NCBI RefSeq assembly: GCF_018860585.1
Contig: NZ_JAHKPR010000016.1
Location: 82,248 to 146,247, forward strand
Direction of reading: 5' to 3'
Length of the DNA: 64,000 nucleotides
DNA from: Colwellia sp. E2M01
GTDB taxonomy: Bacteria > Pseudomonadota > Gammaproteobacteria > Enterobacterales > Alteromonadaceae
The translations under genes and the position numbers were made by a program. The notes beneath the pieces were generated by a model. It saw nothing but the letters and a program-made list of their open reading frames with translations, ran no database searches and was not told the origin of the DNA. Positions 8,898 to 16,060 of this stretch are shown in pieces; the first letter of the stretch is position 1; every line of letters starts with the position of its first letter.

Positions 8898-8946
8898 GCC
8901 GATAACTTGTAATCAGCCAAGCAGTTCGATCGGGCAGTCGGCACCA
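8898..8946 (+). pseudogene. Decayed tRNA-Thr remnant
   Basis: The 49 bases keep the 5' GCCGA, the anticodon segment ACTTGTAATCAG, CAGTTCGAT and the 3' GGGCAGTCGGCACCA of the tRNA-Thr gene at 2465-2540. They lack the D-arm and several T-arm bases, so they cannot fold as a tRNA. Similarity to the intact locus continues about 80 bases further, through the terminator to about 9026. Because both tRNA ends survive, this is a decayed whole copy, not only a 3' attachment fragment. Confidence 0.85.
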
Positions 8947-8975
8947 TTCATTTTCTCTAAAAGAGATGAAGAAAC

Positions 8976-9008
8976 GAAACCTTAACAGCAATGTTAAGGT
9001 TTTTTTTT
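8976..9008 (+). terminator. Duplicated tRNA-Thr terminator
   Basis: AACCTTAAC (8978-8986) and GTTAAGGTT (8993-9001) form the same stem as at 2566-2589, with one loop change and a slightly longer T-run. It could now end transcription of the helicase operon. Confidence 0.85.
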
Positions 9009-9099
9009 CGTCTGGAGTTTATTGAAGCCACATATGAGATTAAATAAACTAGAAGGCGAAATTGACAAGGTTGACGATTAAAGTTCAACACCAAAATCG

Positions 9100-10446
9100 C
9101 TACACTTCAAAATGATTAGAAGTTTTATCAATAAATGGCTCTAATGAAATATTTCTGGTACTTTTATAGTTCTCAAGTTTATGACCTACAGACTTAAAAA
9201 TTTGTTTTACGAGATGCTCTGACGTTGCCCGATAAACCGTTAATTTACCGCCATACAAAGCAAAATATCCGGGGTATTGTGTAGATGCCAAAATACGTGT
9301 TTCTCTAGATAAACTATTGGTATCTCCCTCGCCGCGAAGCAAGGTTCGCACGCCGGAAAACACCTCAACTATGTTATCTTGGCTAATGTTTTTACTAGGA
9401 AAGTAACACTGTACAAAACGTAGTAAATAAGCAATTTCTTCATCAGATGCCGCACAACTGCTTGCGCTAGCAGTTAATATCGTTTCAGTAGTACCAATAA
9501 GGGTTTTCCCTTGCCAAGGTAATATAAATACAGCGCGACCATCATCAGGTGATTCACCGTAATAACACGACTCTGAAATTCGACAATCCACCACAATATG
9601 CACACCTTGCACTAACTCAATAGCTAACATTTCTACTGCAGGTATAAATAATCTTGAGAGTTGATTAACCCAAGGACCTGCAGCATTAACAAGTGACTTA
9701 GCATAAAAGGCTTCTAAGTTTTCAGTCGTGTTATTTTGAAGCTTGCTATTTTTTTGATTATCAATATTCTGCTTTTTAGCGACAGTAACTTTATATTCAC
9801 CGTTAGCGAAGTTTATCGAACGTACTTGCACGTCAAAGTGAAATTGTGCGCCAAGCTGTTGTGCCGACTTTGAAATCGCTTTCGTTAAATATTGATCGTG
9901 CGTTTGCGAGTCTTGATAATAAAAGACTGCTTTTAAATTGTCTGTATTAAGAGCATCTAAACTTTGCCAATTGGCTTTTTTGATACAGCCAACACTACGC
10001 CCTAGCCAATCACCATCTAACAATGCGTATAAACGTAACCCACAATAAACCATTAAACGTGAGCGTTTTGAGGTTTTATAAATAGGGATATAAAAGCGGT
10101 TAACATGAACTAAACTTGGGGCGTTTTTTAATAACAGACGGCGCTCTTTTAAGCACTCTTTAACGAGCGAAAAACTAAAGGTTTCTAAATAACGCAAGCC
10201 GCCATGAATCAGCTTAGTGCTGTTACTTGAAGTTTCTAAACCTGGCGCTGCATTACTTTCTAACACTTGAACACTTAAACCGTTATGCGCTGTAGCTTGT
10301 GCAATGCCACAACCTTGTACGCCAGCACCAATAACAATAACATCGCTGCAATTATTTTCTATTATATTACTTCTGTGACAGTTACTAGCGGCATTATTCA
10401 ATGCTTTACTCACAAACAAGAAAGGAATAAATAAAGCATTGCACAA
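9100..10446 (-). CDS. GlpD-like FAD-dependent glycerol-3-phosphate dehydrogenase family protein
   Basis: The protein (448 residues) carries the FAD-binding DVIVIGAGVQGCGIA at about residue 35. The GlpD/GlpA signature SSNSTKLIHGGLRYLE, PGVNQLSRL-type middle motifs (NAAGPWVNQL) and LPWQGKTLIGTTET follow. It ends soon after YALYGGKLTVYRA. The C-terminal domain of about 100-110 residues found in E. coli GlpD (501 residues) is absent. The start is uncertain: the frame opens with TTG at 10446, with GTG and TTG alternatives 11 and 15 codons in, and no clear ribosome site is seen. Family knowledge suggests membrane-associated oxidation of glycerol-3-phosphate or a similar hydroxy acid. Without glp neighbours the substrate is uncertain. 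Confidence 0.8.
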   Translation of the reverse strand: MCNALFIPFLFVSKALNNAASNCHRSNIIENNCSDVIVIGAGVQGCGIAQATAHNGLSVQVLESNAAPGLETSSNSTKLIHGGLRYLETFSFSLVKECLKERRLLLKNAPSLVHVNRFYIPIYKTSKRSRLMVYCGLRLYALLDGDWLGRSVGCIKKANWQSLDALNTDNLKAVFYYQDSQTHDQYLTKAISKSAQQLGAQFHFDVQVRSINFANGEYKVTVAKKQNIDNQKNSKLQNNTTENLEAFYAKSLVNAAGPWVNQLSRLFIPAVEMLAIELVQGVHIVVDCRISESCYYGESPDDGRAVFILPWQGKTLIGTTETILTASASSCAASDEEIAYLLRFVQCYFPSKNISQDNIVEVFSGVRTLLRGEGDTNSLSRETRILASTQYPGYFALYGGKLTVYRATSEHLVKQIFKSVGHKLENYKSTRNISLEPFIDKTSNHFEV

Positions 10447-10484
10447 TTAAATTATTTAGCCACTTACTAAGTACATTGATTAAC

Positions 10485-10790
10485 TTAATGATGAATGGCA
10501 GCAGTACCACTACTTTCGACTTTTAATGTTTGAGATTTAGGTTGTCCTTTAAACTGAGGTTTAGCATAAACAATAGGTTGATTTCTCACACACATTAACG
10601 ACTCACTAAACACTTGGCAGCTACCTCTAAATAAGTCACCATTGCCATTTTCATATGAACATTGTGCAGCTTTATTTTTCGTTTCACAGGCCTGCCAAGG
10701 AGCGCTATGCGTATGAGAATCGTGAGCAAACGCTGTAAAATTAATTACAATACCAGCTAGGAATATGATTAATATTTTACAAAACATCAT
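10485..10790 (-). CDS. Small exported cysteine-containing protein paired with a YHYH protein
   Basis: I do not recognise the family. The 101-residue protein has a signal peptide (MMFCKILIIFLAGIVINFTAFA), with cleavage likely near residue 22. A mature part follows with His-rich HDSHTHS and four cysteines (ACETKN, AQCSYE, SCQVF, MCVRN) that could form two disulfides. The C-terminus ends in HH. The start overlaps the stop of the YHYH gene (TAATG), so the two are translationally coupled and probably act together in the periplasm. Histidines at both ends would suit metal binding, but that is speculation. Confidence 0.65.
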   Translation of the reverse strand: MMFCKILIIFLAGIVINFTAFAHDSHTHSAPWQACETKNKAAQCSYENGNGDLFRGSCQVFSESLMCVRNQPIVYAKPQFKGQPKSQTLKVESSGTAAIHH

Positions 10791-11839
10791 TATTGGGCAA
10801 CCTCACCAGAAAAGCAGCCAATAAATAAGTTTTCACCTGCGCCCGCAGAATGATAATGATAGCCACAAACATCGTCAGTATGGCCTCGACAACTATCTAA
10901 GTCTGTCGCTTCTTCATTATTTTCATCTAACATACTGTAAATAGCATAACCATCCATAGCATAACCAAATGCGCCGCCATGACCATCAGCCTCAAAAGCG
11001 ATTGCTGGGCATGTTCCTTCACCATGGTTAGCACCATGATAATGATAACCTGCAAATGGGTTTACATGGCCAACACAATCGTCAAATGCGGCAATAGTGT
11101 AAGCCCCTAAAATAGCTTCGGTAGGTGCTGCGGCATCTAAGGTTACGCCATTAAAAGCCACGCCAACATTACCTCGGCCTACAGAGCCTGCACTAGTACG
11201 CGGTACAGGTATTGTAGGAATTAAATAGGTAGACGAGATCCCTTCTCCTGTACTGCCACTGTAGTAACTAATTTCACATTGCACACAGAAATTATTATAT
11301 TGCGCATCAATATTAGGTCTAGCGGCTGCTTCACAAGCTACTTGTGTGTCAGTAATGTTAACTTCACCTGTAGTTTTGTCGTAAAGATTCCACGTACTGT
11401 CACCATAAAAAAGCCCTAAATTGGTAATGAACTCCCCAGTTAAATCATATAGCACGCCATCATCAAACCATTTACCTGCATCAACTGCGGTTGTCGACGT
11501 TGTTTGTGGACAAAAAGGGCCAAGCTCCGTTCGGTCTGACGGAAATCCACTAATAGTAACTGAGTAACATGTTGAGGCTTGACCATTAGATAAAGTACAA
11601 GCCACTTCTGATACGGAGCCTGAAGTACCTAAGTCAAATTTTGATGAGTCTACTGCATAACTGTTGCTTTCGTTAACTTCTGTAATGTTCGTATTGTCTT
11701 GAGTGTCTACATCACTCTCTAAACCGCTTGATGTTTCATCGCTAACATTACAACTACAAAGCATCAATAACGCTAACACAGGAGTTACCTTAATGACCTG
11801 AGTATAACGTTTAGCTATTTGGGGTATAGCAGATTTCAT
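10790..11839 (-). CDS. YHYH-domain lipoprotein
   Basis: The 349-residue protein starts with a basic, hydrophobic leader and a lipobox (LLMLCSC, Cys about 30), so it is probably an outer-membrane lipoprotein. Two copies of the motif that names the YHYH family occur near the C-terminus, FAGYHYHGANHGEG and VCGYHYHSAGAGEN. Cysteines and a GCFSG end accompany them. Family function is not established. Clustered His and Asp suggest metal or phosphate chemistry. It is the upstream partner of the small exported protein at 10485-10790, overlapping it by one base. Confidence 0.8.
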   Translation of the reverse strand: MKSAIPQIAKRYTQVIKVTPVLALLMLCSCNVSDETSSGLESDVDTQDNTNITEVNESNSYAVDSSKFDLGTSGSVSEVACTLSNGQASTCYSVTISGFPSDRTELGPFCPQTTSTTAVDAGKWFDDGVLYDLTGEFITNLGLFYGDSTWNLYDKTTGEVNITDTQVACEAAARPNIDAQYNNFCVQCEISYYSGSTGEGISSTYLIPTIPVPRTSAGSVGRGNVGVAFNGVTLDAAAPTEAILGAYTIAAFDDCVGHVNPFAGYHYHGANHGEGTCPAIAFEADGHGGAFGYAMDGYAIYSMLDENNEEATDLDSCRGHTDDVCGYHYHSAGAGENLFIGCFSGEVAQ

Positions 11840-12007
11840 TTTATATTCTCGCTTTAAATATGACTTTATTTTGATAACTTACTGCAGTGCTTGAAATACA
11901 AAAAAGTAACAAGGTTAAGTCTAATGTAAAATTGTGCAAGAACTGTGGAAACAATAAGTAAATAATATAAACAAGATAATTTCATCCATTGGGTTAAATT
12001 ATCTCGT

Positions 12008-12036
12008 TTGCCGAACCTTTCGCAAAAACTTATGAT
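12008..12036 (+). promoter_or_regulatory. Sigma-70 promoter of a candidate small RNA
   Basis: TTGCCG (12008-12013) and TATGAT (12031-12036) are separated by exactly 17 bases. The predicted start is near 12043, only about 85 bases before a terminator, with no coding frame between. Confidence 0.6.
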
Positions 12037-12042
12037 AGCTTT

Positions 12043-12128
12043 GTTCCTTGAATCTCCCCGATTCTTATTGTAACGCTTAATGTATTGTTATTTATTTTGA
12101 CAGGACATCTTACGGTGTCCTTTTTTTT
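12043..12128 (+). ncRNA. Candidate small RNA
   Basis: A good promoter and a Rho-independent terminator (GGACA, 8-base loop, TGTCC, then eight T; 12103-12128) bracket about 85 bases. No start codon with a ribosome site lies in them. The body is pyrimidine-rich at its 5' end (TTGTTCCTTGAATCTCCCCG). I do not recognise it as RyhB, Spot 42, FnrS or GcvB. The T-run end would suit Hfq binding. Existence and targets are inference. Confidence 0.5.
12103..12128 (+). terminator. Terminator of the candidate small RNA
   Basis: GGACA (12103-12107) pairs with TGTCC (12116-12120), extendable by A-T at the base, followed by TTTTTTTT. No protein gene on this strand lies upstream. Confidence 0.75.
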
Positions 12129-12345
12129 ATATACATTTTAATCAGTGGGCTTTCACACAACTAATACAAGTCCGTTAAATTATTGAATACCTGTACGGCT
12201 TAACATAAGTAAATCCTGCGCTGCTCAATCAAGCACCTTGTCTTTAAATATTTTTATTGCATGCAGCTAGGCCAGAAACTTATCGGAATTAGTATAAGGA
12301 TAAAATATAATCTTTTAAAAACATGCTTCAATACATACAAACAAA

Positions 12346-12383
12346 CCAAAATAGTGCAAACAAGCCAAAATAGTGCAAAAACA
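12346..12383 (+). repeat. Two 19-base direct repeats upstream of the LysR gene
   Basis: CCAAAATAGTGCAAACAAG is followed directly by CCAAAATAGTGCAAAAACA. They lie about 105-143 bases before the LysR ATG and could be regulator sites or a simple duplication. Confidence 0.6.
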
Positions 12384-12488
12384 GCAAGGTAACCAATCAC
12401 CAATACAACTTAATAATTTAAAATCAATAACTTACTTGGTGGCGCAAGTTTTGCTTAATACCTTACTTTACTCTTATCTTAATTATCT

Positions 12489-13379
12489 ATGCCTATTCAA
12501 ACACCTATACGCGGCCTACGCTCATTTTGCGTTGCATCAAAATGTCTCAGCTTTAAACATGCAGCTGCACAATTATTTTTAACACCTTCAGCCGTTAGTC
12601 ATCAAATTAAACAACTTGAAGCACAATTAGGTTTTCCTTTGTTTAAAAGAAATGTTCGATCTATTGAATTAACCAGCTCTGGCAAACAGTTTTATCAATC
12701 TGTACAGCCTATAATTCATCAATTAGAAGCAACCATCAGTGAGTTTACTCACAACCAACAGAACAAAACGATTGTTATCAGTTTGCCTGAGTTTTTTGCC
12801 AGTGAGTTATTTGTGCCTCATTTAAACGAGTGGTGTGAACAAAACCCTAGCATTAACCTTCAACTTGAGACTGTAAAGTCAGGTAGTGAGCCATCAAATA
12901 TTGCCGATTTATCTATTGTATTAGCTAATGGCAAGCCCAACGCAAGTATTATCGAAGAACTATTTCAAGTGCGATACGTTGCCGCGTGTAATAAAAAGCT
13001 CTATATAAAGTTGAAAAATTCTGGCTTAAAAGCTTTAAATAATACGCCACTTATTTTACATAGAGCTCGACCTTGGTCTTGGCACCAATGGGCTGAAAAA
13101 TCTGGCGTTGATGATTTTGATCCGAAGCAAATTATACAATTTGATAGCATGTTTGGTGTAGCTCGCGCCGCACAACAAGGCATGGGAATAGCGCTAGTAC
13201 CACTACCTATGAGCAAGACTTGGTTTAGCGAACGTTTATTAGTTAAATTATTTGATGAAGAGCTGTATACCAACGATAGATATTACTTAATTCAGCATGA
13301 AAATATGGAAAGCAAAACAGAGTTAACTTTATTTGCTAATTGGGTAAAAGAAACTTTTGTAGGTGATCGCCATCTATAA
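12489..13379 (+). CDS. LysR-family transcriptional regulator (GcvA-like)
   Basis: The 296-residue protein has the LysR winged helix-turn-helix at residues about 8-67 (LRSFCVASKCLSFKHAAAQLFLTPSAVSHQIKQLEAQLGFPLFKR). A periplasmic-binding-like effector domain follows from about 90. The HTH resembles the GcvA group, with PSAVSHQIKQLE. No gene is divergently transcribed next to it: upstream is the small-RNA gap and downstream is a convergent DUF2955 gene. The usual rule of a divergent target therefore gives no clue. The ATG at 12489 begins seven residues before the HTH, as in the family. Effector and targets are unknown. Confidence 0.9.
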   Translation: MPIQTPIRGLRSFCVASKCLSFKHAAAQLFLTPSAVSHQIKQLEAQLGFPLFKRNVRSIELTSSGKQFYQSVQPIIHQLEATISEFTHNQQNKTIVISLPEFFASELFVPHLNEWCEQNPSINLQLETVKSGSEPSNIADLSIVLANGKPNASIIEELFQVRYVAACNKKLYIKLKNSGLKALNNTPLILHRARPWSWHQWAEKSGVDDFDPKQIIQFDSMFGVARAAQQGMGIALVPLPMSKTWFSERLLVKLFDEELYTNDRYYLIQHENMESKTELTLFANWVKETFVGDRHL

Positions 13380-13502
13380 CGCACAATAACGTCCTGTTCT
13401 CTGGTTTTAATTACAAAGCAGAGCCTGTGATATGTAATTGGTTACTTGAATAGGCGATAACGCCGTATAAATTTATTGTTACGTACTGTTTAAATAGAAT
13501 AA

Positions 13503-14567
13503 CTATTTCGGCTCGCTACTTTGTGACTTGAAGAAATAGCATTCTAATATCTTTAATACGCTAACGATGTAAAGAATAGCGGCTGATATCAATAGAATAC
13601 GCTGTAAGAAAATGGCGTTAAAGTTAGAGTCGGCAGCCATCGCACTATTAATGATCACCAATAACGCAATAAAGCCTGAGCTATAATATTTTGCCATGGC
13701 AGATCCCGAAAATATATTTTTTGCAAAAAATAGCGTTGTGCTCAATAGTAACAAAAGATAAAAGTTAAATTGTGGTACCGCAACAATCAACCAATAGAAA
13801 AACCATGCAAACAAACCACCTAACATGGTAGACAACAATGAATTTCGACCTGCCTCTTTACCTTGTGTTAAATCAGGCTTTAAAATAAATATCGCGGAAA
13901 AAGTCATAACCAATATAAAATCGACTAAACCATAAGTAATAAAAACAGCTGCAATGGGAAAAACAACTAAAGTACTTTTAAGGGCAAGCTGAGCAGCCAC
14001 TTTTGAGTAACCACTTTGGTATTTAGGCTTAACAGGAAATTTCGTAAAGCTTGGATCAGGAAAGAAAAAATGGCCTAGCCAGATCACCCCAATAGTTAAC
14101 CAACTTGAATAAACAAAACCAACCGAAAAACCAATCGCTAATCCTTCGTGACTATTAGCTATCATAGGTAGCACTAAAATAGCGATCATCGACATTAGAG
14201 TAAACCAAAAAGATCCACCTCGGTTTAGATAGTAATACAAATGAAATAACACTAAAGCGAGAACAATAAGGTAAGCAATTGGATATTGTAAAAAGAATAA
14301 TGAAAATACTAGACCTAAAGCAAAAGCTTTTAATGTGCTAAACATATTATTTAAACTGGCTTTAACCGAAGGCTTAGGCAATGGCATAGCTAAAATAAGC
14401 GCAGTAAAAATAGGCATTAAAAAAGCTAATGGCCAAGTAATTCCGTATGCTATCGCACAAGCAAAAGTAACACCAAAAACAAAACGCAAAATACGCATAC
14501 TTTTGATGTCACTATAAATACTTATATTCATTGCCTTTTGAGCGTCTTTATTTTCATTAATATACAT
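13503..14567 (-). CDS. DUF2955 (FUSC-like) inner-membrane protein of an efflux pair
   Basis: The 354-residue protein is strongly hydrophobic. It has two sets of about five membrane segments, the split seen in small FUSC/aromatic-acid exporter-type proteins, and looks like the DUF2955 family. A proline-rich GITWPLAFLMPIFTALILAMPLPKPS occurs in the first set, and LVDFILVMTFSAIFILKPDL in the second. Its start overlaps the stop of the upstream HlyD-type gene by 11 bases, so the two form one unit comparable with AaeB and AaeA. Export of a small, possibly aromatic, compound is inferred from the family. No substrate can be named. Confidence 0.8.
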   Translation of the reverse strand: MYINENKDAQKAMNISIYSDIKSMRILRFVFGVTFACAIAYGITWPLAFLMPIFTALILAMPLPKPSVKASLNNMFSTLKAFALGLVFSLFFLQYPIAYLIVLALVLFHLYYYLNRGGSFWFTLMSMIAILVLPMIANSHEGLAIGFSVGFVYSSWLTIGVIWLGHFFFPDPSFTKFPVKPKYQSGYSKVAAQLALKSTLVVFPIAAVFITYGLVDFILVMTFSAIFILKPDLTQGKEAGRNSLLSTMLGGLFAWFFYWLIVAVPQFNFYLLLLLSTTLFFAKNIFSGSAMAKYYSSGFIALLVIINSAMAADSNFNAIFLQRILLISAAILYIVSVLKILECYFFKSQSSEPK

Positions 14568-15723
14568 AAGACAATAAGCTTAATACGCGGATCCAAACCC
14601 AACCTATAGAATTAACAAACCAGTTATCGCCCGTATATATTTGTACATCGGCTTGCCCACCTAAACGACGCTTACCTTTAGTGCTGTCATCATCAAAGGT
14701 TATCATCACCGGAAAACGCTGCGCATCTCTTAACCAACCGGTTTTAGACTCAACCGTTGCTAAACTTCCTACGGCACTTGTTGAAGCGGTATCAACCGCA
14801 AAACCTATACTACTTACTTTTCCTTTATAAATAGTACCAGGATTAACATCTAAAGCGATTTCAACTTCATTACCTATTGCTAAATTCGCTAGGTTATTTT
14901 CACGTAAATTTACTTGTACCCAAGCATTATCTCCTTCAATAAAAGTCATAGCGGCGGCACCAGCTTTCGCATAAAAACCCGCATCAATTTGCAAATTAGT
15001 AATACCACCTAAAGAGGGTGCTAAAATAATTGTACGGCTTAAATCTAATTGAGCTTTTTTCAATTGTGCTAAGGCAGCTCTAATTCTAGGGTTTTCATTA
15101 CCTTCTTTACCAAGTGCTTGCTTAGCTTTATCTAAGTTAGCTTTGGCGCTAACTACTTCGGCTTTACTTTGTTTGATAGCAGCACGTGCTTTGTCACCAT
15201 CAGAATGAGAAAGTACGTCTTTTTTCTCCATTTCAAATACACGAGCACTTTGTGCATTTACATGTTCAACATTAGTTTCGGCAACAACAAGTTGCGCTTG
15301 CGCTGTTACCACAGCCGCCATACCAGCGCCAATTTCTTGGCCGGCTAATTCTAGTGACGCCTCCGCATTTTCTATCGCGAGTTGATAATCACTAGGATCT
15401 ATTTTAAATAAGACATCGCCCGGCTGAACGATTTGATCTTGTTCAACCAAAACCTCAGTTACTCGACCAGACACTTGCGGCACAATAGGAATAACATAGG
15501 TTTTGACTCGCGCTTGATCAGACCAAGGAGCATGTCTATCGGCAATAACATACCAAACAAAAACCAACGCAGTGATAAGTAGAGCATACTTGGTTATTTT
15601 TCTAACTGGATCTTGTTGTTCAGTCGCTTTGTCTGACGAGTTAACTGCGTTTTCACTAGAGCTTTCTTGTGTTTGGCTCTGTGCTGCTTGTTGCTGTACT
15701 TGTTGTTCTTTTTTATCGGACAT
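14557..15723 (-). CDS. HlyD/EmrA-family membrane fusion protein
   Basis: The 388-residue protein has a cytoplasmic N-terminus of about 45 residues that is very rich in Gln, Ser and Glu. One membrane anchor follows (YALLITALVFVWYVIA, about 46-62). Next come the biotinyl-lipoyl half-motif PQVSGRVTEVLVEQDQIVQPGDVLFKID, an alpha-helical hairpin (about 125-230) and the beta-barrel domain with DAGFYAKAGAAAMTFIEGDNAWVQVN. This is the adaptor that links an inner-membrane pump to an outer-membrane channel. It is first in the unit with the DUF2955 protein. TolC, encoded at 33394-34746, is a plausible outer-membrane partner. Confidence 0.9.
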   Translation of the reverse strand: MSDKKEQQVQQQAAQSQTQESSSENAVNSSDKATEQQDPVRKITKYALLITALVFVWYVIADRHAPWSDQARVKTYVIPIVPQVSGRVTEVLVEQDQIVQPGDVLFKIDPSDYQLAIENAEASLELAGQEIGAGMAAVVTAQAQLVVAETNVEHVNAQSARVFEMEKKDVLSHSDGDKARAAIKQSKAEVVSAKANLDKAKQALGKEGNENPRIRAALAQLKKAQLDLSRTIILAPSLGGITNLQIDAGFYAKAGAAAMTFIEGDNAWVQVNLRENNLANLAIGNEVEIALDVNPGTIYKGKVSSIGFAVDTASTSAVGSLATVESKTGWLRDAQRFPVMITFDDDSTKGKRRLGGQADVQIYTGDNWFVNSIGWVWIRVLSLLSYVY

Positions 15724-16060
15724 GTTATTTGTTCTTCCGTTTAAAGGGGGAATACGAAATCTAGTAAATTATTGAGTATCTGTACTGGGTAACGATTAGT
15801 TCTACCTTAATAATCAATTAGGTAATTATCCTGATAATAATTATCGTTAAGTTATCTCAGTTTTTATAATGTCAGAAAGTATGACACAACTTAATAACTA
15901 AAGTTACTTTGTTAAAGTACTTAAATAAACATTAAATAACTGTATTCATAACATTCAAGCTTGAATAACCTTTTAGAAAAGCGATAATAACGCCCATTTA
16001 TAATATTAAGATGTAATTCATTAATTTAATGATTGGTCCCATATTTTCTGCGGAGATAAA
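15724..16060. other. Divergent intergenic region between the HlyD and symporter genes
   Basis: The 337 bases are AT-rich and carry no coding frame I can support. Promoters for both flanking genes should lie here. I see no motif strong enough to place them. GCGGAG precedes the symporter ATG as its ribosome site. Confidence 0.5.

Larger units (their letters stand above)
11840..12488. other. Intergenic stretch between the YHYH gene and the LysR gene
   Basis: This 649-base gap has no supported coding frame. It holds a candidate small RNA with its own promoter and terminator (12008-12128) and a pair of 19-base direct repeats (12346-12383) before the LysR gene. The rest shows no structure I can support. 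Confidence 0.6.

Noticed and set aside
12373..12582. Open frame overlapping the LysR start in another frame
   Set aside because: It overlaps the clear helix-turn-helix coding sequence and has no family features.
13440..13480. GGCGATAACGCC as a terminator between the LysR and DUF2955 genes
   Set aside because: The stem is only four pairs and no T-run follows on either strand.
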